Assembly (NCBI GenBank): GCA_944393725.1
Contig: CALYBC010000023.1
Location: 1 to 32,192 of the forward strand
Reading direction: 5' to 3'
DNA from: an uncultured Alphaproteobacteria bacterium
Lineage (GTDB): Bacteria; Pseudomonadota; Alphaproteobacteria; RF32; CAG-239
Length of the DNA: 32,192 bases
The notes below the pieces were generated by a model. The model saw nothing but the letters and a program-made list of their open reading frames with translations. It searched no databases and was not told where the DNA came from. Of this stretch, positions 21,900 to 31,729 are shown piece by piece (the stretch's first letter is position 1; the number at the start of each line of letters is the position of its first letter). Made by a program: the position numbers and the translations under genes.

Positions 21900-24164
21900 A
21901 TGGCCGTGGCAAACAAAAACAAAGCCGTGGAACTGGTAAAACTCTTCAGAAAAAATGTCGGCTTAAAGAAAAGCGTCAAACAACGATTGGACAGCGTTGT
22001 CGAAATGATAGCTCAGGTCATGGGGGTTGACGCGGTTGCCTGCTATCTGGTGTTAGACGATAATTGTCTGGAATTGTTTGCCGCATCCGGTTTCGAAAAG
22101 AAAAACTTTGAAAGTGTTTCTCTTAGAGTGGGTGAAGGAATTATCGGCGGCATCGCCATGAGCAAAAGAACCACCGCCGTTGAAAATATTTGGCTCAACC
22201 CAGATTTTTTGTATCGGGCCGAAGCAAAAGAAGATAATTTCAAAAGTTTTTTGGGAGCTCCGCTAATCCGCTGGGGACGCGGAATCGGCGTGTTGTGTCT
22301 GTATAAAAAAGAGCTTTATGAATTTAGAAAAGATGATGTCGAGGCCTTGGAAACTTTAGCAATGGCATTTGCTGATTGGGCGGCATCCGATGAAATGCGA
22401 AAATATAAAAATTCCTTTATGCAAAAAAGAGGGCAGGCTACCAAAGACAGCTATAAAGGTATTTCTTTAAGCCGCGGTTTCGGAATCGGACCGGCGGTAG
22501 TTCATCGGCGTAGACAGACCGTTACCAAAATTTTGGCCGAAGATAAAAATGCCGAACTGGAAAGGTTAAAAACCGCTCACACCCAAATGAACGAAGATTT
22601 GGATGAAAAGTTTAACTCCAGCAAATTGGGCTTGGGTGAGCATGCCGATATTTTAGAGGCATATCGTATGTTTGCCAAAGACAAAGGCTGGTATAATAAA
22701 ATTGCCGGATATGTCGACGGCGGTTTGACCGCAGAAGCAGCAGTTGAACGCGCCTACGAGGATATGTGGAATCGCCTCTCGGCAACTCAAGACACATACC
22801 TTAAAGAAAGGTTGCATGACCTAAGAGATATTGCCGACAGGTTATTGGCATACTTATGCGGTGACAACACCAGCATATCAATCAGCGAGCTAAACGAAAT
22901 AGTCGTGGTTGCCCAAACCATGGGACCAGCCGACTTAATGGATTATGATTACCATAAAATTAAGGCCCTTATTTTAGAAGACGGCTCTCCAACAATGCAT
23001 GTCGCCATTGTCGCAAAAGCTTTGGGAATACCCGTGGTTTCTAAAATCAAAGGCATTTATAAAGAAATCAGAAGCGGTGAAATTTTGGCCGTAAACGGCG
23101 ATGAGGGAATCGTATATGTTGCTCCGTCTGACAAGATACTCTCCTCCATCAGAGCCAAAATAGAACAGCGAAAAAGCCTCGTCGCTCAAATGGAAAAGCT
23201 CCGCGACATTCCGCCTATAACCAAAAATAAAAAACGGATAAATATGTATATAAATGTCGGACTGGATTTTGATCTTGACTATATAGAATCAACTAATTGC
23301 GATGGTATAGGTCTATACAGAACGGAAATTCCGTTTATGGCTGCAGAAAAAATGCCCGATGTCGAGCACCAAATATCTTATTACAAAAAATTAATGGATA
23401 AGGCCGGTGATAAAAAAGTTGTATTCAGAAGCCTTGATGTCGGCTCGGATAAACTATTGCCGTACTGGACTTATTCCGGCGAAGAAAATCCCGCCATCGG
23501 TTGGCGTTCCATCAGAATTACTCTTGATAGAAGAGCCATCTTAAGGCAACAGATGAGAGCCTTCATACGCGCGGCCGCAGGAAAAGAACTCAATGTTATG
23601 TTTCCGATGATTTCAAATTTAACCGAATTTTGCGATGCCAAAGAAACCCTTATGTTGGAATTGGAAAAAGAGAAAAAACGCTCTGACAGAATTCCTACCA
23701 AAGTTAATGTCGGACTTATGATTGAGGTACCATCGGTAGTATTCCAACTTGATGCTATTTTGCCGGAGGCTGATTTTATTTCGGTAGGAACTAATGATTT
23801 GGCTCAATTTGTATTTGCGTGCGACAGAACCAATAACCGTCTGTTTGAAAGATATGATGTTTTGTCGGTGCCGTTTTTACGAATTATGCAAACAATTATT
23901 CAACAAGCAAATGCGGCTAATGTTTTTTGCTCGGTATGCGGCGAAATGGCTTCAAACCCTATTGAAGCAATGGTACTTTTGGGCCTTGGATATCGCAACC
24001 TGTCGATTGCCGGATCTTCTTTCGGCAAGGTGAAGAGTATGATACTTTCGGCCAATACCGATGAGCTGGCCGACTATGTACAAACTTTGCTCGACTTTAA
24101 CCAGAGAACCTTACGACCGCAATTAATTGCTTATGCAAATGATCACGGTATTGAAATTTTGTAA
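21900..24164 (+). CDS. ptsP: PtsP, enzyme I of the nitrogen phosphotransferase system
   Basis: A 754-residue protein with an N-terminal GAF domain (about 20-165) followed by PTS enzyme I. It takes phosphate from phosphoenolpyruvate and passes it to NPr and then EIIA-Ntr, a regulatory chain linked to nitrogen and potassium control. The phospho-histidine is H367 in GSPTMHVAIVAKALGIPVV; the PEP-binding barrel has YRTEIPFM, FRSLDVGSDK, EVPSVVF, ISVGTNDLAQF and the C-terminal VCGEMASNP. The length matches alphaproteobacterial PtsP. Near prfA, as is common in the lineage, but a RodZ-like gene lies between them. Confidence 0.96.
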   Translation: MAVANKNKAVELVKLFRKNVGLKKSVKQRLDSVVEMIAQVMGVDAVACYLVLDDNCLELFAASGFEKKNFESVSLRVGEGIIGGIAMSKRTTAVENIWLNPDFLYRAEAKEDNFKSFLGAPLIRWGRGIGVLCLYKKELYEFRKDDVEALETLAMAFADWAASDEMRKYKNSFMQKRGQATKDSYKGISLSRGFGIGPAVVHRRRQTVTKILAEDKNAELERLKTAHTQMNEDLDEKFNSSKLGLGEHADILEAYRMFAKDKGWYNKIAGYVDGGLTAEAAVERAYEDMWNRLSATQDTYLKERLHDLRDIADRLLAYLCGDNTSISISELNEIVVVAQTMGPADLMDYDYHKIKALILEDGSPTMHVAIVAKALGIPVVSKIKGIYKEIRSGEILAVNGDEGIVYVAPSDKILSSIRAKIEQRKSLVAQMEKLRDIPPITKNKKRINMYINVGLDFDLDYIESTNCDGIGLYRTEIPFMAAEKMPDVEHQISYYKKLMDKAGDKKVVFRSLDVGSDKLLPYWTYSGEENPAIGWRSIRITLDRRAILRQQMRAFIRAAAGKELNVMFPMISNLTEFCDAKETLMLELEKEKKRSDRIPTKVNVGLMIEVPSVVFQLDAILPEADFISVGTNDLAQFVFACDRTNNRLFERYDVLSVPFLRIMQTIIQQANAANVFCSVCGEMASNPIEAMVLLGLGYRNLSIAGSSFGKVKSMILSANTDELADYVQTLLDFNQRTLRPQLIAYANDHGIEIL

Positions 24165-24222
24165 AAAACATATAGAATGCTTTTTATTAAACGAGTCTAT
24201 TTGCCAAAAAGGAAGATAAACA

Positions 24223-25233
24223 GTGAAAAAAGAAAAAACAGTTGATGAGAAAAATTTGAAAAATCCAACTAAGTCTGCACCCGAAAAGGAAACGCCGATA
24301 AAAGAAAAAAGTCCTAAAAAGACTAAAGTCGGTGCAATGCTCAAAGAAATGCGTTTGCAGAAGGATTTAAAGCTTGTTGATATTGCCAAAAGACTTTGCA
24401 TACGCAAGATGTATCTGGAAGCTATCGAAGAAAGCAATTACAAAGAGCTTCCTCCCATGCCGTACGGAATCGGCTTTATTCGTTCTTATGCTAACTTTCT
24501 CGGATTAAACGGAGAAAATATAGTTGAATTATACAAAGAAGAAACCAACATTTCCGAACCCAAAGAGAACATAAAAGTCCTTGAGCCGCAACCGGAAGCA
24601 AGTATGCCGGGATTTCAGTATTTGCTTATAAGCTTGTTGGCAATTATTCTTATATATCTCGGCTGGTCTACCATGGCACAGAAAAACGTTCAAAAAATTT
24701 TGGAAGATACCGCAGAGCAAAATGATATTGTCGCTCAAGAGGAAGATACTGTTGATAATATGGTGGTCGTGGAGAGTATTAATTTTAGTGATGAAGCCGG
24801 ACAAAATGAAGACTCAATGGTTTCAGAAGAAAACAATGCCCCCGAGCAAGATAATATCGTGACCATGTCCGAGCAAAGTTATGATGCTCCGGCAGAAGAA
24901 GCAAAGACCGTAGATACGGCTCCTGAGATAAAGAAAGATGAGCCAAAGGCAGAACAGCCGCATGAAGATAATGCGAAAATTTCTGATGATGGAGTTTATA
25001 TTGAGGTATTGGAAGAAACTTGGGTCGAAGTTAAAGATGCCGATAAACTATATATCAGCAAGGTTTTAAATAAAGGTGATGTTTATAAAGTACCGGAAGG
25101 AAATGGTATGATATTGTCTTTTGGCAAATATAATGGTGCCAATGTGTACATTAACGGCAAACTCACAAAAATGGCGAGACCCGGAAAAAAGACGAATATT
25201 GCTTTAGATCCTTTTTTGGAAAACAACCATTAG
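24223..25233 (+). CDS. rodZ: RodZ-like helix-turn-helix membrane protein
   Basis: A 336-residue protein. A Lys-rich start is followed by a HTH_25 domain (about 38-105: GAMLKEMRLQKDLKLVDIAK, then ELPPMPYGIGFIRSYANFLGL), a single membrane helix at about 131-150, an acidic Pro/Glu-rich periplasmic linker (about 155-250) and a C-terminal DUF4115 domain (VYIEVLEETWVEVKDADKLY and later). This is the architecture of RodZ, which ties MreB to the membrane to control rod shape. Start codon GTG with AGGAAG upstream. It is 58 bases after ptsP and followed by a terminator. Confidence 0.88.
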   Translation: MKKEKTVDEKNLKNPTKSAPEKETPIKEKSPKKTKVGAMLKEMRLQKDLKLVDIAKRLCIRKMYLEAIEESNYKELPPMPYGIGFIRSYANFLGLNGENIVELYKEETNISEPKENIKVLEPQPEASMPGFQYLLISLLAIILIYLGWSTMAQKNVQKILEDTAEQNDIVAQEEDTVDNMVVVESINFSDEAGQNEDSMVSEENNAPEQDNIVTMSEQSYDAPAEEAKTVDTAPEIKKDEPKAEQPHEDNAKISDDGVYIEVLEETWVEVKDADKLYISKVLNKGDVYKVPEGNGMILSFGKYNGANVYINGKLTKMARPGKKTNIALDPFLENNH

Positions 25234-25252
25234 CCAAACCTACTCTTTTTAT

Positions 25253-25287
25253 AAAATAGCAGTCGCAGTATATCTGCCTGCTATTTT
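25253..25287 (+). terminator. Rho-independent terminator after rodZ
   Basis: AAAATAGCAG pairs perfectly with CTGCTATTTT, with an inner GCAG/CTGC hairpin, followed by ATTTG. It separates the rodZ transcript from prfA. Confidence 0.88.
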
Positions 25288-25329
25288 ATTTGTAATATGA
25301 TATATGAATTTAATTTTGGGATGATAAAA

Positions 25330-26403
25330 ATGGATTTTACGGAAAAATTAGCAAATGTGGTAAACCGCTACAATGAACTGGAAGCACTGATTGCAGAACC
25401 TGGAGTTACGCCGGAAAATTTGGTTAAGATGAATAAAGAAATATCTAATCTTGCTCCGATTGTTGAGGCTATAAAAGAGTATAATACACTAAAGCAAAAT
25501 ATGAATGACGCCAAAGAAATGCTCGATGATTCTTCTTTGGATAAGGAATTGCGTGATATGGCCGAGACCGAGTTTTATGAAATCAAAGAAAAATTACCGG
25601 CAAAAGAAAAAGAAATAAAAATTTTGCTGTTGCCCAAAGACAGCGATGATACCAAAAATGCCATCTTGGAAGTCAGAGCCGGAACCGGTGGTGACGAAGC
25701 TGCTCTATTTGCGGCAGTACTTTTTGAAATGTATCAGCATTATGCCGCACTTCAAGGGTGGAAATTTGAAGTTATGGATGTAAGTGAAAACGAACTGGGC
25801 GGTTATAAAGAAGCGACGGCATCCATCAGCGGAAAGGATGTGTTTTCAAAATTAAAATTTGAATCCGGAGCACATAGAGTTCAGCGCGTACCGGTTACCG
25901 AAAGCCAAGGTAGAATTCACACATCTGCGGCAACGGTTGCCGTGCTTCCCGAAGCCGAGGAAGTTGATATCTACATTAATCCGGCAGATGTAAAAATGGA
26001 AGTTTTCCGTTCTTCTGGTGCCGGCGGACAAAAGGTTAATAAGACCAGCTCGGCAGTGCGCTTAATCCATATTCCGACCGGAGTTGTTGTCGAATCGCAA
26101 GAAGAACGTTCGCAATTTAAGAACCGCGATAATGCTATGCGAAAATTGCGCGCAAAACTATATAACTCGCAAAAAGAAGCTGCCGATGCAGCTTATTCCG
26201 AACAAAGAAAGTTGCAAGTCGGAAGCGGAGACCGCAGTGAGAGAATCCGCACCTATAACTATCCGCAGGGCCGTGTCACCGACCACCGAATAAATCTTAC
26301 CCTGTACAAACTGGAAGAAGTGGTTTCAGGCGATGCCTTAGGCGAAATTATTGACGCTCTAATTGCCGAAGATCAGGCACAAAAACTGGCTGAGCTTGAT
26401 TAA
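25330..26403 (+). CDS. prfA: Peptide chain release factor 1
   Basis: About 357 residues. RF1 ends translation at UAA and UAG. The GGQ motif that triggers hydrolysis is in SSGAGGQKVNKTSSAVRL, and the recognition tripeptide is PVT in VQRVPVTESQGRIHTSA, the RF1 form (RF2 has SPF). I use the ATG at 25330 (MDFTEKL), which gives the usual RF1 N-terminus; an upstream ATG at 25297 would add 11 residues. In many bacteria prmC, the methylase for the GGQ glutamine, follows prfA; here dnaE follows instead. Confidence 0.96.
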   Translation: MDFTEKLANVVNRYNELEALIAEPGVTPENLVKMNKEISNLAPIVEAIKEYNTLKQNMNDAKEMLDDSSLDKELRDMAETEFYEIKEKLPAKEKEIKILLLPKDSDDTKNAILEVRAGTGGDEAALFAAVLFEMYQHYAALQGWKFEVMDVSENELGGYKEATASISGKDVFSKLKFESGAHRVQRVPVTESQGRIHTSAATVAVLPEAEEVDIYINPADVKMEVFRSSGAGGQKVNKTSSAVRLIHIPTGVVVESQEERSQFKNRDNAMRKLRAKLYNSQKEAADAAYSEQRKLQVGSGDRSERIRTYNYPQGRVTDHRINLTLYKLEEVVSGDALGEIIDALIAEDQAQKLAELD

Positions 26404-26428
26404 ATTGCTAATTACTTGCGTTTTGGGG

Positions 26429-26456
26429 TTGTTTATACCACGGTTTTTGTTATGAT
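26429..26456 (+). promoter_or_regulatory. Candidate sigma70 promoter for dnaE
   Basis: TTGTTT (26429-26434) and TATGAT (26451-26456) spaced by 16 bases in the prfA–dnaE gap, 35 bases before the dnaE start. Confidence 0.45.
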
Positions 26457-26490
26457 GTTTGCGATGAAGTAATATAGTCGGAAACAAATA

Positions 26491-29400
26491 GTGGAACCAA
26501 AATTTATACATCTGAGAGTACACACCGCTTACTCATTGTCGGAAGGGGCAATGAAAGTGCCGGCTTTGGTTCAAAAATTTACCGAAATGAAAGTGCCCGC
26601 TTTTGCCATGACCGACACGGCAAATATGTTTGGCGGTAAGGCGGTGTCCAAATTTGCGTCAGAAGCCGGTATAAAGCCTATTTTGGGTTGCCAATTCTAC
26701 CTTAGAAATCCTGATGCCGATGATATTATGAAATCAAAGGGGCAAACAATAGAACCTGATAAAATCGTGCTTTTGGTAATGAATGATGAGGGTTACCAAA
26801 ATATTATGCACTTAATGAAATTGTCTTATCTGGATAATCCGACATCGGTTGAAAAACCTTATCTCAAAATGAGTGATTTGGAATCATCAAATGCGGGATT
26901 AATAGCTCTAAGCGGGGGAGTGGAAGGGCAAATCGGCCGCCTACTGCTGGAAAACCGCAATGATGAAGCTGAACAAACTACCGTTAAATTAAAAAATATT
27001 TTTGGCAATCGCTTTTATATGGAAATAGCCAGAATCGGCTTGGAAGCAGAACAAAAAACCGAAGATAAATTTATCAATCTGGCATATAAATACGATATTC
27101 CTCTGGTGGCCACCAACGAGGCATTCTTTTTTGACGCAGATATGTATGAGGCTCACGACGCTTTGGTTTGTATTGCCGCCGGTGAGTATGTATCAAATGA
27201 AAATCGTAAAAAATATTCTCCAAACAACCGACTTAAATCCGAAGCAGAAATGCTTGAGCTGTTTGCAGACCTCCCTGAAGCTACTCAAAATACCGTGCAA
27301 ATTGCTAAAAGATGTAACTTCCTTTCGACTAAAGTGCAACCGTTGTTGCCTATTTTTATTTGCCCCGATGGGCTTACTCAAGATGAATTTATAGATCAGG
27401 AGGCTCGCAAAGGATTAAACGAACGGTTGAAAAAACATGTCTATTTTGAGGGCATGAGTGCTGATGAAAAAAAAGAAATTGATGAAAAATATTTTGCTCG
27501 CCTTGATTATGAACTGAGCGTTATCAAAAAAATGGGGTTCCCCGGATATTTCCTAATCGTATCAGACTTTATCAAGTGGTCTAAATCTCATGGCGTTCCG
27601 GTTGGTCCGGGACGCGGTTCGGGCGCCGGTTCTATCGTTGCATGGTCGTTGCGTATTACGGATCTTGACCCGATAAAACTTGACTTGCTGTTTGAAAGAT
27701 TCTTAAATCCCGAACGCGTTAATATGCCGGATTTCGATGTCGACTTCTGTCAGGAAAATCGTTATAAAACCATTGAGTATGTGCAACAAAAATACGGTAA
27801 AGACAAAGTCGCACAAATTATTACTTACGGCAAATTGCAATCTAAAGCGGTTATTCGCGATGTGGCACGCGTGTTGCAAATGCCCTATTCGCAAGCCGAC
27901 AGAATTTCTAAAATGATTCCCCCCGGCGTTCAAGGGAAAAATCCGACGCTTCAAGAGGCTCTCGATCAAGTTCCGGAATTAGAAGAAATGCGGCAAAACG
28001 ATCCGCAGGTAAACAAATTATTTGATATTGCCATGAAATTGGAGGGTCTGTACCGAAACTCCGGCATGCACGCTGCCGGCGTGGTTATCGGTGATAGGCC
28101 TTTGGAAAAACTGGTTCCGCTTTATAAAGATCCAAGGGCTGATATGCCGGTAACACAATATGATATGAAATTTGTGGAAGAAACCGGCCTGATTAAATTT
28201 GACTTTTTGGGATTAAAGACGCTTACCGTAATTAAAAAAGCCGTTGATTGGATAAAACAAAGCAAAGGTATTGATATTATTCCCGATGAAATACCCCTTG
28301 ATGATAGACCGACATACGAAATGCTGCAGAGAGGTGATACCTCGGCGGTATTCCAATTTGAATCCCCTGGAATGCGCGATGTTCACAAACAAATCAAACC
28401 CGATAGATTTGAAGATTTGATTGCTATTGTGTCGCTATATCGCCCAGGGCCGATGGACAATATTCCGACATATATCAAACGCAAGCACGGCGAAGAAGAA
28501 ATTACCTATCTGCACCCCGATTTGGCCCCTATCCTTGATGAAACCTATGGTATTATGGTCTACCAAGAGCAAGTTATGAAGATTGCGCAGGTGCTGGGAG
28601 GATATACTTTGGGCGGTGCGGATAAACTGCGTAAAGTTATGGGTAAAAAAATGCGCGATGAAATTCCTAAGCAACGCGCAATGTTTACCGAAGGGGCTAT
28701 TAAAAACGGTATTTCGGAAGAGATTGCCGGCAAGATATTTGACCAAATGGAGAAATTTGCATCCTATGGTTTTAATAAATCTCACGCTGCCGCTTATTCT
28801 TTGATTTCGTACCAAACAGCTTACCTTAAAGCACACTACCCGACCGAATTTATGTGTGCGGTCATGTCTTTGGATATGACTAATGTCGACAAGCTTTTGA
28901 TGTATAAAGAAGAATGCAAAAAAATGGGAATTACGGTTTTGCCTCCGGATATTAATCACTCATTGAGCGAATTTGCGGTCGAGGGCAACAATATTCGTTA
29001 TGCCTTGGCGGCAATTAAGTCGGTAGGTGCGGCTAACATGCAAGCTATCGTCGAAGAAAGAAAAAAAAGAGGAAAATTTAAGGACCTTTCCGATTTTATT
29101 CATCGAATTGACATACGACAAATAAACAGACGCCAGCTTGAACAGCTTATCAAAGCCGGTGCTTTTGACTGCCTTGACAAGTCGCGCGGTAAATTGTTTG
29201 CAAATATCGATACCATAATTTCGCATATTGCTTCCGCAACCGAGCTAAAAACAAGCTCGCAAAAGTCTTTATTTGGGGTCGAAGAATTGCAGTCAAAAGT
29301 TTCTTTGAATGATAAGCCAGATTGGCCGGAGTTGGAAAAGCTGCAGCTTGAGGCGGAAGCTATCGGCTTTTATCTTTCGGCTCACCCGCTCGACAGCTAC

Positions 29401-29955
29401 AAAAAGGGGATGGACCGCTTGGGAGTTAAAAAGTATGTCGAGGTTGTACAAGGCCTTAGGACCGGCGATAGCTTACGAAGCAAATTGGCCGGATGCGTAA
29501 ATTCTTTCCAAAAACGCATTTCTAAAAACGGTAATAAATATGCATTTTTGGAAATGTCAGACGGAACTTCTAATTTTGAGGGGTTACTTTTTTCTGATGC
29601 ACTGACCCGTTACGAAGAAGTAATAAAGTCCGGGAATCCCTTACTAATAAGTGTGACTATTGATAAAAAAGAAGAAGATGCAAATCCCAGAATGATGATT
29701 AATTCTGTCGAAACTCTGGATCAGGCAATCGCCGAAATTGCCGATGGCTTAGAGATTTCCATTGATGATCTCAGTGCCGTCAAACCGCTTAAGGAAATCT
29801 TGCATAATGACCGTCGCGGTAGAAATAAAATATACCTAAAACCAATAAACAGCCAGTGGGATGTTACTATCTCCCTGCCTGATGGTTTTGCATTGTTTGG
29901 AGATACTCTAACCAAAATCCGCTCCTTGCCGGGAATTTCAGTAAAGGAAATCTAG
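26491..29955 (+). CDS. dnaE: DNA polymerase III subunit alpha
   Basis: A 1154-residue replicative polymerase of the DnaE1 type. The N-terminal PHP domain begins FIHLRVHTAYSLSEGAM; the polymerase domain has GPGRGSGAGS, the catalytic aspartates D416 and D418 in PDFDVDF, and IVSLYRPGPMDNIP. A helix-hairpin-helix and OB-fold follow, then a tau-binding C-terminus. It starts with GTG; a purine-rich GGAAAC lies seven bases upstream. The next gene's ATG directly follows the dnaE stop, so at least the first membrane-protein gene is likely co-transcribed. Confidence 0.97.
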   Translation: MEPKFIHLRVHTAYSLSEGAMKVPALVQKFTEMKVPAFAMTDTANMFGGKAVSKFASEAGIKPILGCQFYLRNPDADDIMKSKGQTIEPDKIVLLVMNDEGYQNIMHLMKLSYLDNPTSVEKPYLKMSDLESSNAGLIALSGGVEGQIGRLLLENRNDEAEQTTVKLKNIFGNRFYMEIARIGLEAEQKTEDKFINLAYKYDIPLVATNEAFFFDADMYEAHDALVCIAAGEYVSNENRKKYSPNNRLKSEAEMLELFADLPEATQNTVQIAKRCNFLSTKVQPLLPIFICPDGLTQDEFIDQEARKGLNERLKKHVYFEGMSADEKKEIDEKYFARLDYELSVIKKMGFPGYFLIVSDFIKWSKSHGVPVGPGRGSGAGSIVAWSLRITDLDPIKLDLLFERFLNPERVNMPDFDVDFCQENRYKTIEYVQQKYGKDKVAQIITYGKLQSKAVIRDVARVLQMPYSQADRISKMIPPGVQGKNPTLQEALDQVPELEEMRQNDPQVNKLFDIAMKLEGLYRNSGMHAAGVVIGDRPLEKLVPLYKDPRADMPVTQYDMKFVEETGLIKFDFLGLKTLTVIKKAVDWIKQSKGIDIIPDEIPLDDRPTYEMLQRGDTSAVFQFESPGMRDVHKQIKPDRFEDLIAIVSLYRPGPMDNIPTYIKRKHGEEEITYLHPDLAPILDETYGIMVYQEQVMKIAQVLGGYTLGGADKLRKVMGKKMRDEIPKQRAMFTEGAIKNGISEEIAGKIFDQMEKFASYGFNKSHAAAYSLISYQTAYLKAHYPTEFMCAVMSLDMTNVDKLLMYKEECKKMGITVLPPDINHSLSEFAVEGNNIRYALAAIKSVGAANMQAIVEERKKRGKFKDLSDFIHRIDIRQINRRQLEQLIKAGAFDCLDKSRGKLFANIDTIISHIASATELKTSSQKSLFGVEELQSKVSLNDKPDWPELEKLQLEAEAIGFYLSAHPLDSYKKGMDRLGVKKYVEVVQGLRTGDSLRSKLAGCVNSFQKRISKNGNKYAFLEMSDGTSNFEGLLFSDALTRYEEVIKSGNPLLISVTIDKKEEDANPRMMINSVETLDQAIAEIADGLEISIDDLSAVKPLKEILHNDRRGRNKIYLKPINSQWDVTISLPDGFALFGDTLTKIRSLPGISVKEI

Positions 29956-30762
29956 ATGACACAGCCAAATATTAAAAGTGAAAATACTACAGTTTCTCTG
30001 CCGATTATTGCTTCCATCCTCGGACCATACGGTTTGTGGTTGGATAATTTTAAGAATTTTGCGATATACGGCGGAATATTTGCATTGTTTTTATCAGCAT
30101 TATACATGTTTAGCGGCACGGAAATGATGTGCGGAAGTGTTATATACAGAGATGAACATTATTGTAATGCAGATATACGGGTTTTTGCTTTGGTAAAAAT
30201 AATGAATCTTGCTGTTTTTTGTGTGTTTATGCGATTGTGGAATGAGTTGCTGCAGAATAAGCCGGTAAATATTAAAATATGGCAACCGCAATTAAGAGAC
30301 CTAAAAATAGGAGCTTTGATTTTGTCGTTTATAGCTACAATCGCTATTGCAGGGTGTGCATTGTATTTACTTTATATCAGGGTACCCAATCCGAACTGGA
30401 AAATAGAATTATTATATTTTACGGTGGTCTCCTTGGGATTCTTGCCGCCAATTTTAGCTTTGAGATTTTTTGTATATTTTGCTTTTGCGGCAAGTGGTGA
30501 ACCATTACCTAAAATACAAGAAATTTGGCAAAAAACGGCAGGTAATAATTTCATAATCGTTTTGGCTTTATTACTCCAGCTTATTGTCGCTACGGCATTG
30601 TCTGTATCGTTTTTAAACAACTTTCTGATAGCAGAAAACGCAAATAAATTGTATATCGCGATGGTCGGAGAATTTGTGTCAAATATCATAGCTTTTTTTG
30701 TTATTGCTTGTTTTACGAATTATTGTTATATACAGAAAAAGTTTTTATATGAAAGGAAATAA
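29956..30762 (+). CDS. Polytopic membrane protein, function unknown (paralogue 1)
   Basis: A 268-residue protein with about six membrane helices. It shares with the next gene a size near 260 residues, a similar spacing of helices, and a short extracytoplasmic loop with two cysteines after the first helix (MMCGSVIYRDEHYC here). The two are probably paralogues. No catalytic or transport signature is recognised; a resemblance to YciC- or GPDP-membrane-domain-type proteins is only a general impression. AAAGGA lies eight bases before the ATG, which abuts the dnaE stop. Confidence 0.75.
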   Translation: MTQPNIKSENTTVSLPIIASILGPYGLWLDNFKNFAIYGGIFALFLSALYMFSGTEMMCGSVIYRDEHYCNADIRVFALVKIMNLAVFCVFMRLWNELLQNKPVNIKIWQPQLRDLKIGALILSFIATIAIAGCALYLLYIRVPNPNWKIELLYFTVVSLGFLPPILALRFFVYFAFAASGEPLPKIQEIWQKTAGNNFIIVLALLLQLIVATALSVSFLNNFLIAENANKLYIAMVGEFVSNIIAFFVIACFTNYCYIQKKFLYERK

Positions 30763-30764
30763 AT

Positions 30765-31547
30765 ATGACTGCATCCGAAATTAAAAAACTCCCATTTTGG
30801 GAAATAGTAGCCAGAAGCTTTAAATATGTATTAAAAAACAAAGCTTTGCTTGTGGGAATTTTGCCCCTGATTGCGGCTCTTGTGGTCTTGCAGATGATTA
30901 TCGGAATGCCATTTATGTGTTCGATTGATTCCAGCAAGTGTGCCGAAAGTTCGTGGCAACAGAATCTTACATTGCTAACCGTAATTCTTGCCTCGGTGGG
31001 GGTTATTGTAAATTACTGTAGAGCCATCGTAATTAAATCCAATGTTGACTTTATTTCCTTAGATTTTTGGAAAAAAATGGGACTTTACATGATAGCCTCA
31101 ATGGTGCTTTCGGTAATAATTGTTTTTCCGGTACTTATCGGAATTTATTTGATGTCTTTTTTCTTTGATCCCAGCCTGTTAATGGGGCTTACGACTTCGC
31201 TTACGGTATTGATTTCTGTGGCAGTTTCGATAACTATTGCCCCGTTGTTTTTGGTGTTTCCGGCAATTGCGGTAGGCGATTATAAAATTATTAAATGGAA
31301 AACTTTGTTTGCAATGGCCAAGGGAAATCATAATGCCATTTTTTGGGCGCAATTTATAATAATGATACCCTACTGGCTAATTGCTCAAATGTGGTACAAT
31401 CTTTATGTCGTATTAAATATGGATAACTATGCCATAAATTTGATATTTGTAATCGGAGCGATTGCCTTAGGCATGATTGATGCCGGATTTAAGGGAGCTT
31501 TTTTTGCTCACATATATCAGTTCTTTAAGGTGAAGGATAAAAATTAA
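30765..31547 (+). CDS. Polytopic membrane protein, function unknown (paralogue 2)
   Basis: A 260-residue protein with about six membrane helices, beginning with an amphipathic stretch (LPFWEIVARSFKYVLKNKALL) seen in proteins that place a cytoplasmic helix before the membrane part. The first loop has two cysteines (MCSIDSSKCAES). It lies two bases after the related gene and has AAGGAAAT upstream. Its last three codons fall inside the right copy of the 190-bp repeat, whose hairpin then terminates transcription. Confidence 0.75.
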   Translation: MTASEIKKLPFWEIVARSFKYVLKNKALLVGILPLIAALVVLQMIIGMPFMCSIDSSKCAESSWQQNLTLLTVILASVGVIVNYCRAIVIKSNVDFISLDFWKKMGLYMIASMVLSVIIVFPVLIGIYLMSFFFDPSLLMGLTTSLTVLISVAVSITIAPLFLVFPAIAVGDYKIIKWKTLFAMAKGNHNAIFWAQFIIMIPYWLIAQMWYNLYVVLNMDNYAINLIFVIGAIALGMIDAGFKGAFFAHIYQFFKVKDKN

Positions 31548-31576
31548 TTTCTTTTTAAGAAAAAATATGGTAAAAT

Positions 31577-31611
31577 AAAATCCGTACGGAGTAGCTGTCC
31601 GTACGGATTTT
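31577..31611 (+). terminator. Rho-independent terminator-like hairpin in right repeat
   Basis: TCCGTACGGA (31581-31590) and TCCGTACGGA (31598-31607), each itself palindromic, pair around GTAGCTG with flanking AAAA and TTTT. It would end the dnaE/membrane-protein transcript before flagellin. Confidence 0.8.
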
Positions 31612-31634
31612 TCTTAAGAAAACCAAGATTTAAG

Positions 31635-31729
31635 GATGCAACAAGAATGTTGAGTAAAGAACTTAAACATAGCCTCTTTAATGAGGAATTGTTGGCTTTC
31701 TGCCGGTTGGCAGAGAGTTTTGTTGCGTC
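31635..31729 (+). ncRNA. Predicted structured RNA element, right copy (flagellin-proximal)
   Basis: The closing stem GATGCAACAA (31635-31644) with TTGTTGCGTC (31720-31729) encloses three hairpins: ATGTTGAGT/ACTTAAACAT (31647-31655 with 31661-31670, one bulged A), CCTC/GAGG (31673-31676 with 31683-31686) and CTTTCTGCC/GGCAGAGAG (31696-31704 with 31709-31717, loop GGTT). Differences from the left copy fall in loops or keep pairing by G·U. Leader, antiterminator or free RNA roles are all open; it resembles no family that I can name. Confidence 0.5.
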
